A stretch of DNA of 64,000 bases from Microdochium bolleyi (Eukaryota; Ascomycota; Sordariomycetes; Xylariales; Microdochiaceae), in assembly GCA_001566295.1 (NCBI GenBank), contig KQ964252.1, positions 1,054,001 through 1,118,000 of the forward strand, read 5' to 3'. The notes beneath the pieces are model-generated. The model saw only the letters and a list, made by a program, of their open reading frames with translations, was not told where the DNA came from and did no database searches. This document shows positions 40,327-52,341 of the stretch, piece after piece (within the stretch, counting starts at the first letter, position 1; each line of letters opens with the position of its first letter). The position numbers and the translations under genes were made by a program.

Positions 40327-42608
40327 TTAAGCACAGCAGAAGTCTAGGTTCATGCTTCTAGCTACGCCTTGCCAGTCCCATACACGTGCCCAATCCCCAT
40401 GTTCCATAAGCCTCCAGACTTCCTGGAGGACCTCGAGCACTCGATCGCAGTTGCGTAGCCCTGTGTACTCGCGGATCCGGCGGATGGACGCTCGGATCCT
40501 CTCACGTTGGCTCGGCGCGAAGCAGGCCGTACCAATCACGAGTGCCGGGATCAGGAGCAGCCTCTGGCACGGATCATCGGGCTCGAGTGATCCCATGATT
40601 TCGAGCGCCTCATCGACCGCGGTAGTGATTCTGCTGTCATGGTGCGGAGGATAACGTATAGGGGCCGGCGAGTCATCCCGTGACGATGGCGGGGACGATG
40701 CTCGGCTGCTCGAAAGTCTCACTGACGGTGGCGGCGTGTTTGCTTGGTGCGGCATCGAGGGAGTATGAGCCACGATGCTCTCTACAGAACTGCTCATCAC
40801 ACTGTGATTGGAGGAGGGTGTTGATGGCGGATAGATCGTCCTGAATAGATATACCCACATCATCTGTTGGTAAAGCAGTCCCACACGATTGCGGTTGTCG
40901 CCTGTTGGCCAGTCGGGTGTCCAGTCGCGAATAGCCGTGTCGATTTCTGCAGCCTGATATAGCGAGGCGTAGTCTACGACGGGATCTGCCTCAGCAACCA
41001 TGTTCGCCCGGATCGCATTCCTGATCGCCGTGATCTGGCACAGATGCTTGAACAAGCCGTCGGCGACACCAATCATCCTCGCGGGCTTGATGGGAAGCCA
41101 AGGCTCCCAGTCCTGCGAAGCTAGCTCTGGTGCATTAACGTCTGAGTAGCGAATCAGCTCGTCGGCGAAGACGTAAAACTGGAAGAATTCCGTGATGAAC
41201 ACAACAAATGCTGGATCGTCTGGGGGCGAGTCCCGAATCAAGCGCTTGTACGCGAGAAGATGCACGCGGTGCTCTCCTCTCGTGTTGCCCTCTATTATTG
41301 TCTGCAGCAACAAGCAGAGCATCTGGGCGTAGCGAACAGCAATGTTGACCTTGTCGTCCGAATCTGTACGGTTGTGTTCTCGATAGATGTCGTGATGGAA
41401 GCGGTCCATGGCCGCATTATGGTGAAACAAGGACCGATCTTGTAGTGATTTGAGGGAAACCTTCGGGTTGGAAGCCAGAAGCGTTGTGCCTTGGTCTGTG
41501 TTGAGGTCGATGTGTCTGCTTGCGAGTGACAATATTGAGTGCATCAAGCCTGTGTGTTCGACAGCCATCTGAAGTAGCATATCTTTAAATGCGTTCTTGT
41601 GCTGACTCTCGACGGTCAGCACCCCACTGAGTTTGTGGATATAATGATTCAAAAAGACCATATCCTCTGGGGTCTCAACGCCTTGGAAGATTGGTTGCAA
41701 CGTTATCATAGGCAGGCTTTGCCGCCGCCGCTCTGTGAATCGACGTATTAGCGAATGAATACTGCCGCCCAATGGTGTGTAGAGCCTTACCGTCATCTGC
41801 TCTCTCCTTCCCACTCTTCCAGACGGTCTTTTCGTTGTAGCCTTCACATACAACGGCATTCTTCTCACAGTTCATACCTAACAAATGCTGATGAGTTCTC
41901 TGTGTGCCACGGAATCACAACGGGGGTCAGGGAACCTACATCGTGGCTTTGCTTCGTCACATTTCTTCTTACGCTTACGGCAAGTGATACAGCCTGCTCA
42001 ACATTTTCGTCAGCTTGGGGAAGTGCTGAACCTGCAGCACATCAATACCACTAACCGGTCTTTGACCTGCCCTTCGCGATCTTTGCGCTGCTGATCTGCG
42101 GCGCTATGGGATGTTTCCGCGGTCGGCCACGCGGTCTCTTAACTTTTGGCTGCAGTGATTGTGTCGGTCGTGTCTCGGGGACTGGCGTCGTTCTCGGGGC
42201 TTCCTTGACGTCGTCTATGCGAAACACATCATCCTCCGAAGGCTCATTCTTTGGCGCCAGAAGAATGTCATCAGAGTCCTGCTCCCAGTGAACGTCCTGA
42301 TCGCCGTCCTCAGCATCTGATGTGCTCTGGCTGAAGCTTGTGCTCCATGAATTCGCACTTGATGAGGCGGCCGAGTGTATCATGGCAGGCATTTCATAAT
42401 GCCGATGGAGGCCACCGCGCGTGGTATGCTCAAACCCGGTGCTGATGGGCGAGAGTTGGCCAGTGGTCATCCGGCCTGTCTCATTCGACATCCAAACTGG
42501 AGACAGTGGGAGCATAGCTCTTGATGAGTTGTCTTCAGAGCCCAGGCTCTGGTTGTCTGACCACGAGAGCTCATTGTCGTCCAGCCTCATGGCCATGTTG
42601 CAATTCAT
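40327..42608 (-). CDS. Zn2Cys6 transcription factor with AT-hook
   Basis: Four exons, 42608-42056, 41993-41940, 41877-41791 and 41732-40327, give 699 aa. Donors are GTTAGT, GTAGGT and GTAAGG; acceptors are AGCAG, GTTAG and CACAG. The second intron splits the codon of the fourth zinc-cluster cysteine. After splicing the cluster reads C-x2-C-x6-C-x6-C-x2-C-x6-C at residues 186, 189, 196, 203, 206 and 213 (CITCRKRKKKCDEAKPRC then MNCEKNAVVC). An AT-hook, KRPRGRPRKHP, lies just before it (about 157-167). The N-terminal 150 residues are acidic and Ser-rich, a plausible activation or regulatory region. The C-terminal 470 residues match the Fungal_trans_2 (DUF3468) regulatory domain, for example RRQSLPMITLQPIF and LLQMAVEHTGLMHSILSLASRH. 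Nuclear location and DNA binding are inferred from these domains. Targets are unknown. Confidence 0.9.
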
Positions 42609-45600
42609 TGTCGCTGATTAGTGTTGTCGGTTCATGACATGCCAACCAATTCGTGACCCTGGCCGCATGCCACACTTGGTAGACCAAAGCTTGTGCTGAA
42701 ACTGCGGACCACTAGTATGAGGATTGGTGTCGAAGCCGCGATGGAGAACAGTCGAGGCTGTTAGTTGGGCATGTATGCCAAGTAGTAGAGGTGATGCTGG
42801 TGGCACGGGTGGCCAGTTTCGGTTGGCAACACACCCCAGCCACGCGACGAAAAAGCCAACAGGAAAGCAAGCTGGCTTGCCGCTCGAAGAGAAGGCTGAA
42901 GACTGGCAGGTGGAGGGGTTTCCGGGGACGACGAGGTGGAGGGCGTCCCTGGGTCTTATTTGCAGGGTTGGCCTCACAGGCGTGGGGCCAGCTGGGGCAA
43001 TGGCAAGTGTCTGAGGACGGGAGATGCACATCACTGGTGGCTCCGCCCGCTCTAGCCCGCCCACCTGCCTGGCACGACGAGCTGCCTGGCATGGACCCCT
43101 GCAAGCTGGACATGAGCGGCGTTCGTGGGCGCGAGGCGGCTTGCTGGGGTCCTTGTCGTGTGGGAGGGAAAGCACGGCGGGAAGGATACCAGCTCGGAGG
43201 CTTGGTGCTCTCCGCGACGTAGTATCCTCCTTATCCCCTGGAAAGCAGGCTTCGTTCTACGCGTCGGGGGCCCTCGTGTCGTGGCCAAGTATATTGTAGG
43301 CTGTAGTGTTTGCGATGTTGTTGTTATTCTTGTGTTGTCCTGGAAATGTGCCGATAAGCCTAGTAACCATTAGTCAAGGAAAGACTGGTTGTGAAGCTCG
43401 ACTGTGGTTTCCCCTCCTGGTACCAGGATATGTTTGACAGCGGGCGAATCTCTTGGATGCAGCTGAATGAGCCGACTCTTTCTGGTCAAGAGGCTTGCCC
43501 CGAGTCGCGGCCCAGTAGTCCCCCAGGCCTGAAGCATAGGAGGGAAGCGACGAGCACGCATAGCGCAATGCAGGTTGTCGTTCTGAGAGAGCCACTACGG
43601 ACGCAGTCTGAGGTTGATGGGCTGGAATGTGGTGATGAGCTAGAATGCGCTAGAGCTAGTCAATGAACGCTCGTCTGCCCTCGAAGCTGTGAAGGCTCGT
43701 GACGCTAGACAGGGAGCCAACTGGAAACGTAATCGAGCATGGCGTTGCAGGAAAACCATTCCGCCTCCTCGTTCTTCATTGGGTTTGCACAACCCGGGCC
43801 CTTTTGGGAGTTCTCAGCTGTAGCTGGCTATTCCGAATCTGATGCTGTGGAGCAGAATTCATATCGGAAGCGTAATTTCCCACTCGATGGCCTACGCTGT
43901 GTGCTGCGGCGGGCCGCACAATAACCACCCAACAACATTCGCCGCAAGACGTCGGTATTCTTGCGAGCAGTGATTTCCAGTGTGTCCGGGTGTTGATGGC
44001 CGGGGAGGATTCGTTCGTGAGGAAAACGCGCAGAACACGCCTAGGACAGACAGCGTCACCATTGTGACTGTTACAGTGTGTCTAGCAAGGTGACAAGGGT
44101 CATGACCGCCTGGTATGATGCTCTGACCGAGTATTGCCGTGCAGGGTCGCATCTCGATTCAAGGTCTGCGGAGAGCCGTCCAGAAGCTCCGAACCAAGCT
44201 GGCCGATTATGATTGAGCCTGCGATCGCCTTCATGGTTGGCAGCATACCTCGCTCCCACACGACATGCTTGGACCGTCACGCGTCTCGTCGTGGGCGAAC
44301 AGACTTCAATCTGAGATGTTGATGAAGGTCCGCGCTCAGTCGGAGAACATCCGGGCTTGACAGGGGTGCGATTGCCATAGGCCCCTGTACGGTACTCTAG
44401 ATTGCTGCACAAGCGCGAGTGACCTCATTGAACATTGGGGTGTGCAGGCGTCGTGAGCTCGTGGTGCGGTGCGCCCAAACCAGGACAGGCGAGACTGGGT
44501 TGTTCTTGGCGTGATCTGCTGGGCATATGCACTCTGCAAGTTACAACGCTAAGCGAGCTGGACAGGCGTCGAGATGCCTTGTCGGGGGCCTTCTTGCTTG
44601 ACAGGTGTGGGAGTCAGGTTGCCGAGCTCACAGTGTGCACGAGAGCTCGACGCGAAGACAATGTATTGTTAGCTATGGGAAGGTTGCCGAGAGCCAAGTG
44701 CACCTGGTGGGGTCGGGATCTGCCTCCCCTCCCCCGCTGCCTTCTTCCACATCAGATAAGATGCCTTCCAGTTCCTGCCCCGTGTCAAGGTGTCCCAGCG
44801 CGAGATCGATCACCTGCAGCTTTCCAACACGACCGTGGCGCACACGTGTCGACTTTCCCCTACGCCCTCCGTCGCGCAACCGAGATGGCGGCCTGATCTG
44901 CCAACGGACCACGCCGCAACGTCGACTGCCAAGCTTCTGAGCCTCCGATACTCCAAGTTGGCTTTGCGGGATCCATGGATGCTAGAGGGTTGTCGACATG
45001 ACAGGACCCGCCTCACCATCCCCGCCACTGAGATGGTGGAGTGGAGAGCACTCAAGCGAGCTGTCACGCTTCGAGTCCCCGCGACTCGAGTGCTGACCGT
45101 CACACACGGTTTAACAACCTCTCGTTCCAGGCCGAGAGTATTGGAGGCCAGCCTCTGTGGTCTCCTGCCCTGCTGTCACAAAGCACAGGACAAGGGCAAC
45201 GGAAACTCCATCAGTCCCAACCCAACTCTCAGTCGTTCCCGAATCCAAGGCCATCAGGGTGCCAGTCTGACGGCCCAGTCGATGAACTCGCCCTCACAGC
45301 GAATGTTGCAAGGCTACAAGTGACAAGCCACTAGGAATTAGACAATATGTTTCAGCAGCGTGAGGGCCAACATGGCCTTCGATTTTCGTCGATTGAACCC
45401 AATTGCAAGCAACATTCCGAAGCATGGGGTGTGATGCAGCATCTACAAAGAGTGCTTGTAACCTGCATTCATGGAAGCGGCGTCTCGCCGGGAGACTTGG
45501 CTGGCGTGGCGTCCGCGATGGATCCGCAGGGCGCCCCTTCGAGGCGGACCGACGGACGCTATCGCATTATTCGGAGATCTAGCTCGATGGATCGACAACT

Positions 45601-47598
45601 CTCGTGCCTCACCGCTCCCAAGACCATGCAGTCGCATCCGAGGCATGTTCTTGTGGTTGTCAGTCGACAATGTATCCTCCTAGATGGAGCCCGCGCTCCT
45701 CGTGGTCTACAGATTCTCCGAACGACTCCGTGAAGATCAACACATCGCAACCCTGGTCGTGTGCAACTAGTGGTCGACACACATTCTCGGTGGAGCCCCC
45801 TATCTGCGCGTCTGCATCGACCATGCCGAGCATGCCCAGCGGATGTGGCGATAGCACAGATCAAGGGAGCAGCAGATGGCTGCCCGCGAAGGACATCGAT
45901 AGACGCTCTGGTCTCGCTGACTCGTCTCAGCAGCATGTCGAAGCGTGCCAGTAGCAAGACCTGGATCATGTCCACAAGCCACTGGTTGCCAGGATCTTTG
46001 CCGCATGACCCCAGACGCCTCCACAAGCTCCAGGGTTGACAAAGAAACCATGCACTGTGGTGGAGCCAAGGGTCGTGGCTGATATTAGCTGGTTTAGTTC
46101 CTTTACAATGAAGATCCCAACTGTGTGCCTCGCGACTTCGTGGAGCGGCCCACGTGCGACTTGCCTGGAGTATGGTTCATCCCTCTCTAGCAATGTCTCT
46201 CGATGCACGGCTCACGGCTCTAACAGCTCGCTTCCATAAGCGTATGCAGATGGACCTGCTGCAAACTACGTCACGAAGTTGAATGCCTATAGACGAAAAC
46301 TGCTCATTCCCACCCCAGATCGTATTGAGGGTATCAACCACGCAAAATCTTACTATATCTCTAAACTCTGATAGTGCTCAAATGGGGGCTGAAAAAGCTG
46401 GCTCTTGCCTGGTGCCTCTCGAAGGCCGGGACGCAGCCATGCCTGTCTATGCAATGTGCTGTCCAAGGCACTTGGAATATCTCCGGGCAACCCATGTGTG
46501 CCGCACACGCGCATGCCGTGACACAGCCTGCATATGCCGGCTCAGGTCTGTGGACGAGCACGTGAGGGGCACAACAAGGACGTCTCGGGGCAGCCTGTAA
46601 GTTGCAACAATTACCCACTCCGTACCGTGTGGTGGGGACTTGGGGTGGCCTGCGTCTGCATCTGGTGCGGCGACGCAGGAGGGTCGCACGCGTTGCAGAG
46701 ACACGCTTACTAGACGCAGTGCTTCTTTGAAGTATACCTTGCGCGGAGCTGTACTGCGTAGTTTAATGTCTCGCTTATCAAGCGATTTGTACCCTCCATG
46801 ATCAAGATGTTACCAAGACTCGTCCTCCCTAGCTGGTGTCTTATAGGCTCGCTTCCCACGATCTCCGCCGACATTTCCCAGGGTCTGGCTCCTGATGGTA
46901 CGACAGGACCCCTGTGGATATGCATGGCGTTCCATTCTGAGCCTCTTCTTGAGTCTGGGGAAACCACAGCTGCCCGGATCCTCAACGATCTCGGGCCGCA
47001 CATCCAAGACTGGGCACAGCACTTGAAGTACAAGACCTCGTTCTCTCAAAGCAACAGGGTGTGGATTGGCAGAAACTCGTTTCCTGACCCTAGACGCTGG
47101 CGAGACCGGTCAAGGTGGACGTGTCGAAAAAGGACGAGATCCGAAGGGACTTGCTGTCCCTTGGTCCTTTGGTGGTCGGATCCCCTCGAATTAAAACCAT
47201 GTGACTTATGTTGATGGGGCCTGTCTAACCGCCGGGCCGCCCTTTCGTCTGGAACCCCCGTCCCGTGTGTGCTCACGATCGTCTCATCTCGTCATAAATT
47301 GCCGATTTGGCCGCCTGTGAAAAAGCAAGAACGCTCCGCGCCACATACTCCGGGGGCACGACTTTCCCCGTCCGTGTGGCGGATTCTTCCCGGGCGTGTG
47401 ATGCCGTGTCTCTCTTGCGCGTGATGCAGGTTCTTCCCCAAGAATCGAGCACATCCATTGCGCGACCTGTCTCTCGTCAGCTCAACGGCAACTCACTAAT
47501 ACACCCTAGTCTGAACCCCACGAAATGCACATATTCAGAGCGTCGGTTAACTCGGCTTGCGGTTTGGCAGCCATTGTAAGAGGCGGGTTCGCAGCTAC

Positions 47599-47620
47599 CT
47601 TCCTTCCTTCCCTCCCTCTT
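47599..47620. repeat. TTCC/TCCC simple repeat
   Basis: A short pyrimidine run of CCTTCCTTCC followed by CTCCCTC units in intergenic DNA. Confidence 0.6.
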
Positions 47621-47732
47621 CAATTTTCACAAATCAGCCTCGCTATATGATTGACTTCCCCGTGATGTCTGGAGACCAGCCGTATATATGGAGGTAACAC
47701 CCAGAAAGAAAAGAAAGGCAGTTCATGAAGAT

Positions 47733-47751
47733 AGAGAGAGAGAGAGAGAGA
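47733..47751. repeat. (AG)n dinucleotide microsatellite
   Basis: About nine uninterrupted AG units in intergenic DNA. Confidence 0.85.
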
Positions 47752-48472
47752 CCCGAAAACTAAGGTAAGTGTAAGCAGACGGCCCTGTGACCTTCATCTA
47801 ACCCGTGGACACTTGTCGCGTGCATGCTACTTTGCGTATGTCGCAAAACCTAGGCCTGTCTAAATCAACGTTCATTTAATGAATCTATATGGACTCGTCG
47901 TGGGCAGGGTGCTTAACATGAGGCAAACCCGATGAGGGTGCGTGGATATCTATCTAGGTGGGCAGTTTTCTTCTCAGCAGTCTCAAGTTCCATATACGGT
48001 TGTCTCTCTACCCGAAACATACCCTTATCGCTGCTCTTACAACGGTCCGCTCTCCCAGCTGCAGGACGACCTTCGGTCTGAGGAACCGCCGATGCCGGTA
48101 TCTGATGTTCGACATGGTGCCACATCCATTGCACTACCTTGTCATCGGACCTCGAGTCATTCCACGCTGGTAAAGGTAGGCATCGCATGTCAATCATCAA
48201 TATTCATGGTTGTAAACATCTAATCATAGGCTTGCTGGTGGTAAACATGCTGTTGTTCAATGAAAAACTGGGGGCACTGCGTTCAGTGTCCAAGAAACCT
48301 TCTCGACACGTGTATTTGGACTGTTATTCCTTTGTGTCTGTGGGTCGGCCAGTGTCCTTCGAACGACGAATGCGGTTGTACTGGAAAACGCGGCCCAAAC
48401 CTTCCAAACTCCTGTCTCATGATAGTAGTATACGCGCGATCTAATTTATAGCTGATCCATGCTCGCTAAGAT

Positions 48473-50235
48473 CTAACGACGAGTTGCTGCTGTCAACGCG
48501 GGGATATTACCCACATCAACGTTGAAGGTCCAGCGCCCTGTTGAGTCCTCATGTTAGTTTTCTGTTGCGTAGCCACAATAAAGCACAGGTTTAGAGCTGC
48601 CGCTATAACATACCATCTGCAAGGTTCTCTGCCGTGTCCTCCAGGAGAATGACTCTCCGTCGATTGCAGTACGCAGTCTTGTCCATGATGTCGACTTTGA
48701 GCTTTGCATCGGCAAGCTCATTGATGGGCTTCTCGAACATCTCGGAGAGATTCTCGACCGCCATCTCGAGGTCCTTCTGGTTGTCCTCAAATATCTCGGT
48801 CAAGTTGTTACGCGCAAGATAGAAGGCAAACGCGTACGTCCACTTCAGGGTCTGGCGGCAGGTCTGCAGCGCTTGGGACGCGGAGTTGAGGTATTGCACC
48901 TCGATCCAGGACATGCCCGATGCCGTCTGGAGCTGCACCATCTTCCTCTCCGTCTTCTGGTACACATCTTTATCGAGCCGTGCTGACTGCTCGTGGTTCG
49001 CATAACGATTGTAGTAATGCAGATATCGCTCGAGCGAGAGCCGAGACTTAGCCTGCGCGTCGCGAGCGTCAGAGCCGCTCTTCTCCTCGAAGCGGTTGCA
49101 GTTGTACCAGCTTGTCCCGTGCTCAGACCACAGGCCCATGCACATCCAGCAGAACTCGTACTTGCATTTGCGGCACGTCATGTGGTTGCAGCCGCCATTC
49201 TTCTCTATAGTGGAGTTGCACTTTGGGCATTCCTTTGTGTTGGCCGAGATCCAGTTCGCAGTCTCGCTGTCGTCTGCACACTTCTTCAACCACCGCTTCA
49301 CCAACTCGCAGGGTGCAGGCTGATGGTCGCTCAATATGCAGCCAAAGCAGAACTGATGCCCGCAGTCGCAGCCGACGGTAGGGACAATGCGGTCGAGGTC
49401 CTTCTTCTTCACGGCACACTCGATTGCATTCTCGCAGTCCGGGGCAGGACACCACTTTAGAGAGTCCTTATCCTCGACGAATGTGCGGTTGAGTAGCTCG
49501 CGGTAGCGGCCGGCGAGCTCCGGGGTGACTAAGAGGTCGAGCGAGCGGGCGTCGATAATTCTCTGGCAACCGTCTGTGGGACACTGGATCCGGGCGGCCT
49601 CGCCTTCTTCGCGGATCTTCTGGTTAAGGTAGTGCCGGTAGCAGTCTACACAATACCGATGACCGCACTTCATGGCAAAGGTCTCAAGATCGTCGTCGTC
49701 CTCACAGCAGATGTCGCACATGAAGCCAGGGATCTTTTCGAGTTCGGGCAGATCTGAAGTATTCGAGGCCAAGCCAGCGGTCTCCAGTACCTTGCTGGGC
49801 CTGTCCATGTAGTCCTCTAGTAGCCGCTCCTTATTCCACCGGAAGTGGCGGAGCAGAATGGCAGCGTCTTCCCGCCTCATGGCCAGGATCATGTTGACCT
49901 CGTCCATCATCTCGTCTTGCTGCTTTTGTATATCTGACGGGTGGTATACGCGGAACCTGACTTCGTACGGCTTGTTCTTCTTCTTGTCGCTCTTTTGGGA
50001 CGCCATGATAGGGTCATCGTCGGGGTCCTCTTCGAAGACGTCGAAATCTGAAGGAGGAGTAGTTAGCAACTGAACCGCAGCGACCAGTAGTGTACAGGTC
50101 TGTGGCCCTGTTTTGACGCGAGGCCGACGGGGAACGCATACCTTCCGCACCGGACATGTCATCGTTGTCCGTGTCGTCCTGCATCATCTCATCGTCACTA
50201 GACATGTTGGAGATGAAGTCATCGTCGGAATCCAT
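48473..50235 (-). CDS. RBR-type E3 ubiquitin ligase, Ariadne family
   Basis: Three exons, 50235-50142, 50047-48614 and 48537-48473, give 530 aa. The first supplies the acidic N-terminus MDSDDDFISNMSSDDEM; the last supplies RWTFNVDVGNIP up to the stop. Ariadne architecture is complete: acidic N-terminus, UBA-like region (LRHFRWNKERLLEDYMDRP), RING1 (CDICCEDDDDLETFAMKCGH...CVDC), IBR (CPAPDCENAIEC...CDCGHQFCFGC), RING2 (CPKCNSTIEKNGGCNHMTC) and the C-terminal Ariadne helices. The RING2 Cys after GG (about residue 318) is the ubiquitin-accepting catalytic cysteine of the RBR mechanism. It takes ubiquitin from UbcH7/UbcH5-type E2s; a Ubc4 is encoded in the same window, though pairing is inference. 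Some relatives work with neddylated cullin ligases. The start is the first ATG in its frame, although the frame stays open about 170 codons upstream. Confidence 0.95.
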
Positions 50236-51618
50236 GGTGGTGTGAGTTGTGAGGGGCGTGGGCGGTGCTGCCGATGAGGAGGCTGCCGCAGCGGCTTGGA
50301 CGGCCTTTGGTATGGCAACGGCAGCGGCGGCGGCCGAGGGTAGAGCAGTCGGAGAGGGCGCGTGGGTGACGATGACGTCTTGCTGGGGGGCTGCTGAGGC
50401 GAGAGGACGCTTGTTGGGAGGAGCGTCGGGATCGGACGAAGACGCTTGTATCTTCGCCTCAGCTGCCTTTCGTTTTCTGGTGGTGGGAGGAATTGTGGCG
50501 GCTGGGGGGAGGCCTGGGGTTTCGCGGTGAATGTTGTAGCGAAGGCTGTGATCGTGAATGCTATGATGAGCGGCTCTCGGAGAAGGAGGAGGGAGCGGGT
50601 GGGACGGGGTCTTGCAGCCGGTCGAGGGCGTCGGCAGGGTGGCGGGGGCGATGGGTCTGGCCGAGCGTGACTCGACTGGCTGGCGGGCGGAGGTCCGCGG
50701 TGATGACGGCCTCTGGGTGATGCTTGGTATACGTCCCGGGCCTGGGAGCAAACATGGGAAAGTGAGAAGACAAGGAAGGAAAGAAGACGCAGCCGGATGA
50801 CTCCGTGTCTGGATGGCAGGATGACAAAAGCAAGGTGGAAGAGCCTCGTGTAAGCACGAGCACCCGGATGCTTCAGGCAGTCCAGGTTGCAGGTCATGTC
50901 AGGCAGGGCCGGCTGCCTGGATCCATGGATGGCGGGCGGGATGACACGGCGAGCACGGGGCGGCTGCTGTGTCGTCAGTCACAGGGCTCTCTCAGCGCTC
51001 GACAGGGGCAGAGGAGTCGCCCTTCAGGCTGCACTGCAGGCAAGACGGGGTGGGGCACCTGCCCGTGCCCAGGCGAGCCAGGTGGGTGCCAGCAGCAGAT
51101 GACTAATCCTTAAGTCACATCCCGGCCAGTCGTGTAGCCCCCTCCCGCTTCTCGAAGCCCGGCGCTTTCCATGAGTCCCGAGGTCGGGAAATAGCTTCTT
51201 TATACAGCACAAATTACATGTACTGTCGGTTGTGACACTGATTGACGTAGAGTGGTTGTGCTCGTTTACTCAACTATCAGCATGTATCCGGGAGCGTTGG
51301 GGGACGTGTCAAGACTGTTGGCTGAAGCTGCGCGTAGAACCTTCTCGGGCTAGGACAGCACACCCGCGCTGTGTAACTTGCGAATGCAGGCTCTGACAAA
51401 CGATAGAGTTCCTCAAGTGACAACACAGTGACCGACTCAGTGTGCTCAGTCAGTGCGGCATTTCTCCTCTCCTGGTCAGGGCAGACGCCATGGGAGGCTG
51501 CCACGTGCGACTGTAGCCCTACAGGCTCGTGACTAGACGTGCCCGCCTGTTTAGCTCGCGTCTGTGATCGGCATCCGGCTATTCGTTCCTCAGCCCAGTG
51601 TGTACGATACATGCTCCG
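50236..51618. other. Intergenic, with open frame upstream of the RBR ligase
   Basis: The minus-strand frame of the RBR ligase remains open back to about 50751 but contains no ATG before 50235. The rest holds only unsupported frames. It is the 3' flank of nothing to the right, since the GNAT gene also reads leftward into it. Confidence 0.45.
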
Positions 51619-52341
51619 TCACGGCCCCTGGTCAGGCCTTGCGAGGCAGTACCCGAACAGCCTCGATGTCTGACCCTGCAGGTTGACCCTGGTCTCCGGC
51701 TCGGTCCACTCCGTGAACTTGCGGAAGCCCGTCTTCCCCAGCACCTTCTGGCTGCCGTAGTTGTCCCAGTCGGTGTTGGCATACACCTGCTCAACCACGT
51801 CGACTGGCTCTCCCTCCTGCTGGCTCCTAGGTATGGCTGGCACGCAGCTGTCCCGATGCACCCTGCGCACCACCTGCTCCCGCCCGGGCAGCCTCCACCA
51901 CGCCTCGACCAGGGCAGCCAGGAACTCGCTGCCCACGCCCATGCCCCAGAACTCCTTGCGCAGCTTGTACCCGATCTCGGGCCACCCGCTGCTCCCGGAC
52001 TCGAGGTTGTGCACGCCGCCCTCCCCGATGAGCTCGCCGGTGGCCTGCCAGAAGATGCCAAAGAGGAACTGCTCGGCGTCGTGCGGCGGCAGGAAGAACT
52101 CCATGGCCTTCTGCGTCTCCGCGATGCTCGTGTCCGGCACGCCGCGCATCGTGCCCGTCATGGCCTCGGCCTGGGTGCGGAGCCGGTGCATGCCGTCGAG
52201 GTCGGCGTCGACGAGCGGGCGGAGGACCAGGCGTGCTGTCTTGATCGGGGCTCTTTCAGAGTTGGGGGGCATGGGACGCGGCGGGAGTGTTGTTCGCACT
52301 AACACCATTGGTGGTGTTGGCGTGGGAGTTGTCGATGCCAT
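51619..52341 (-). CDS. GNAT-family N-acetyltransferase (RimJ/RimL-like)
   Basis: An intronless 240-aa protein beginning MASTTPTPTPPMVLVRTTL. From residue 33 the fold is that of GNAT acetyltransferases: substrate strand TARLVLRPLVDADLDGMHRL, then FGIFWQATGELIGEGGV, the beta-bulge strand GWPEIGYKLRKEFWGMGVGSEF (the Acetyltransf_3 form in which WGMGVGSE supplies the acetyl-CoA pyrophosphate loop), and a late VYANTDWDNYGSQKVLGKTGFRKF where the family expects the asparagine-centred NxxSxxvLeKlGF. This suits a small-molecule or protein N-terminal acetyltransferase of the RimJ/RimL/tabtoxin-resistance-like group. The acceptor is unknown. The first 30 residues are Pro/Thr-rich and probably unstructured. 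Confidence 0.88.
   Translation of the reverse strand: MASTTPTPTPPMVLVRTTLPPRPMPPNSERAPIKTARLVLRPLVDADLDGMHRLRTQAEAMTGTMRGVPDTSIAETQKAMEFFLPPHDAEQFLFGIFWQATGELIGEGGVHNLESGSSGWPEIGYKLRKEFWGMGVGSEFLAALVEAWWRLPGREQVVRRVHRDSCVPAIPRSQQEGEPVDVVEQVYANTDWDNYGSQKVLGKTGFRKFTEWTEPETRVNLQGQTSRLFGYCLARPDQGP

Larger units (their letters stand above)
42609..48472. other. 5.9-kb region without recognisable gene
   Basis: I read both strands and found only short frames with no family resemblance, including minus-strand frames at 45660-46208 that look protein-like in composition but do not join. Base composition is ordinary, without the A/T-rich look of RIP-mutated repeats. It may be regulatory sequence of the two flanking minus-strand genes, contain non-coding RNA, or hold a decayed gene. 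Confidence 0.4.

Noticed and set aside
45559..46208. Possible relic of a heterokaryon-incompatibility (HET) type gene
   Set aside because: Some peptides look protein-like, but I could not find the HET core motifs or join the frames with splice sites.
42609..48472. RIP-mutated transposon remnant
   Set aside because: Base composition is not A/T-rich, and there are no terminal repeats, transposase or reverse-transcriptase motifs.
17942..50235. Dedicated Ubc4-Ariadne E2/E3 pair as a linked system
   Set aside because: The two genes are about 30 kb apart with unrelated genes between them; both are conserved housekeeping genes, so co-location is probably chance.
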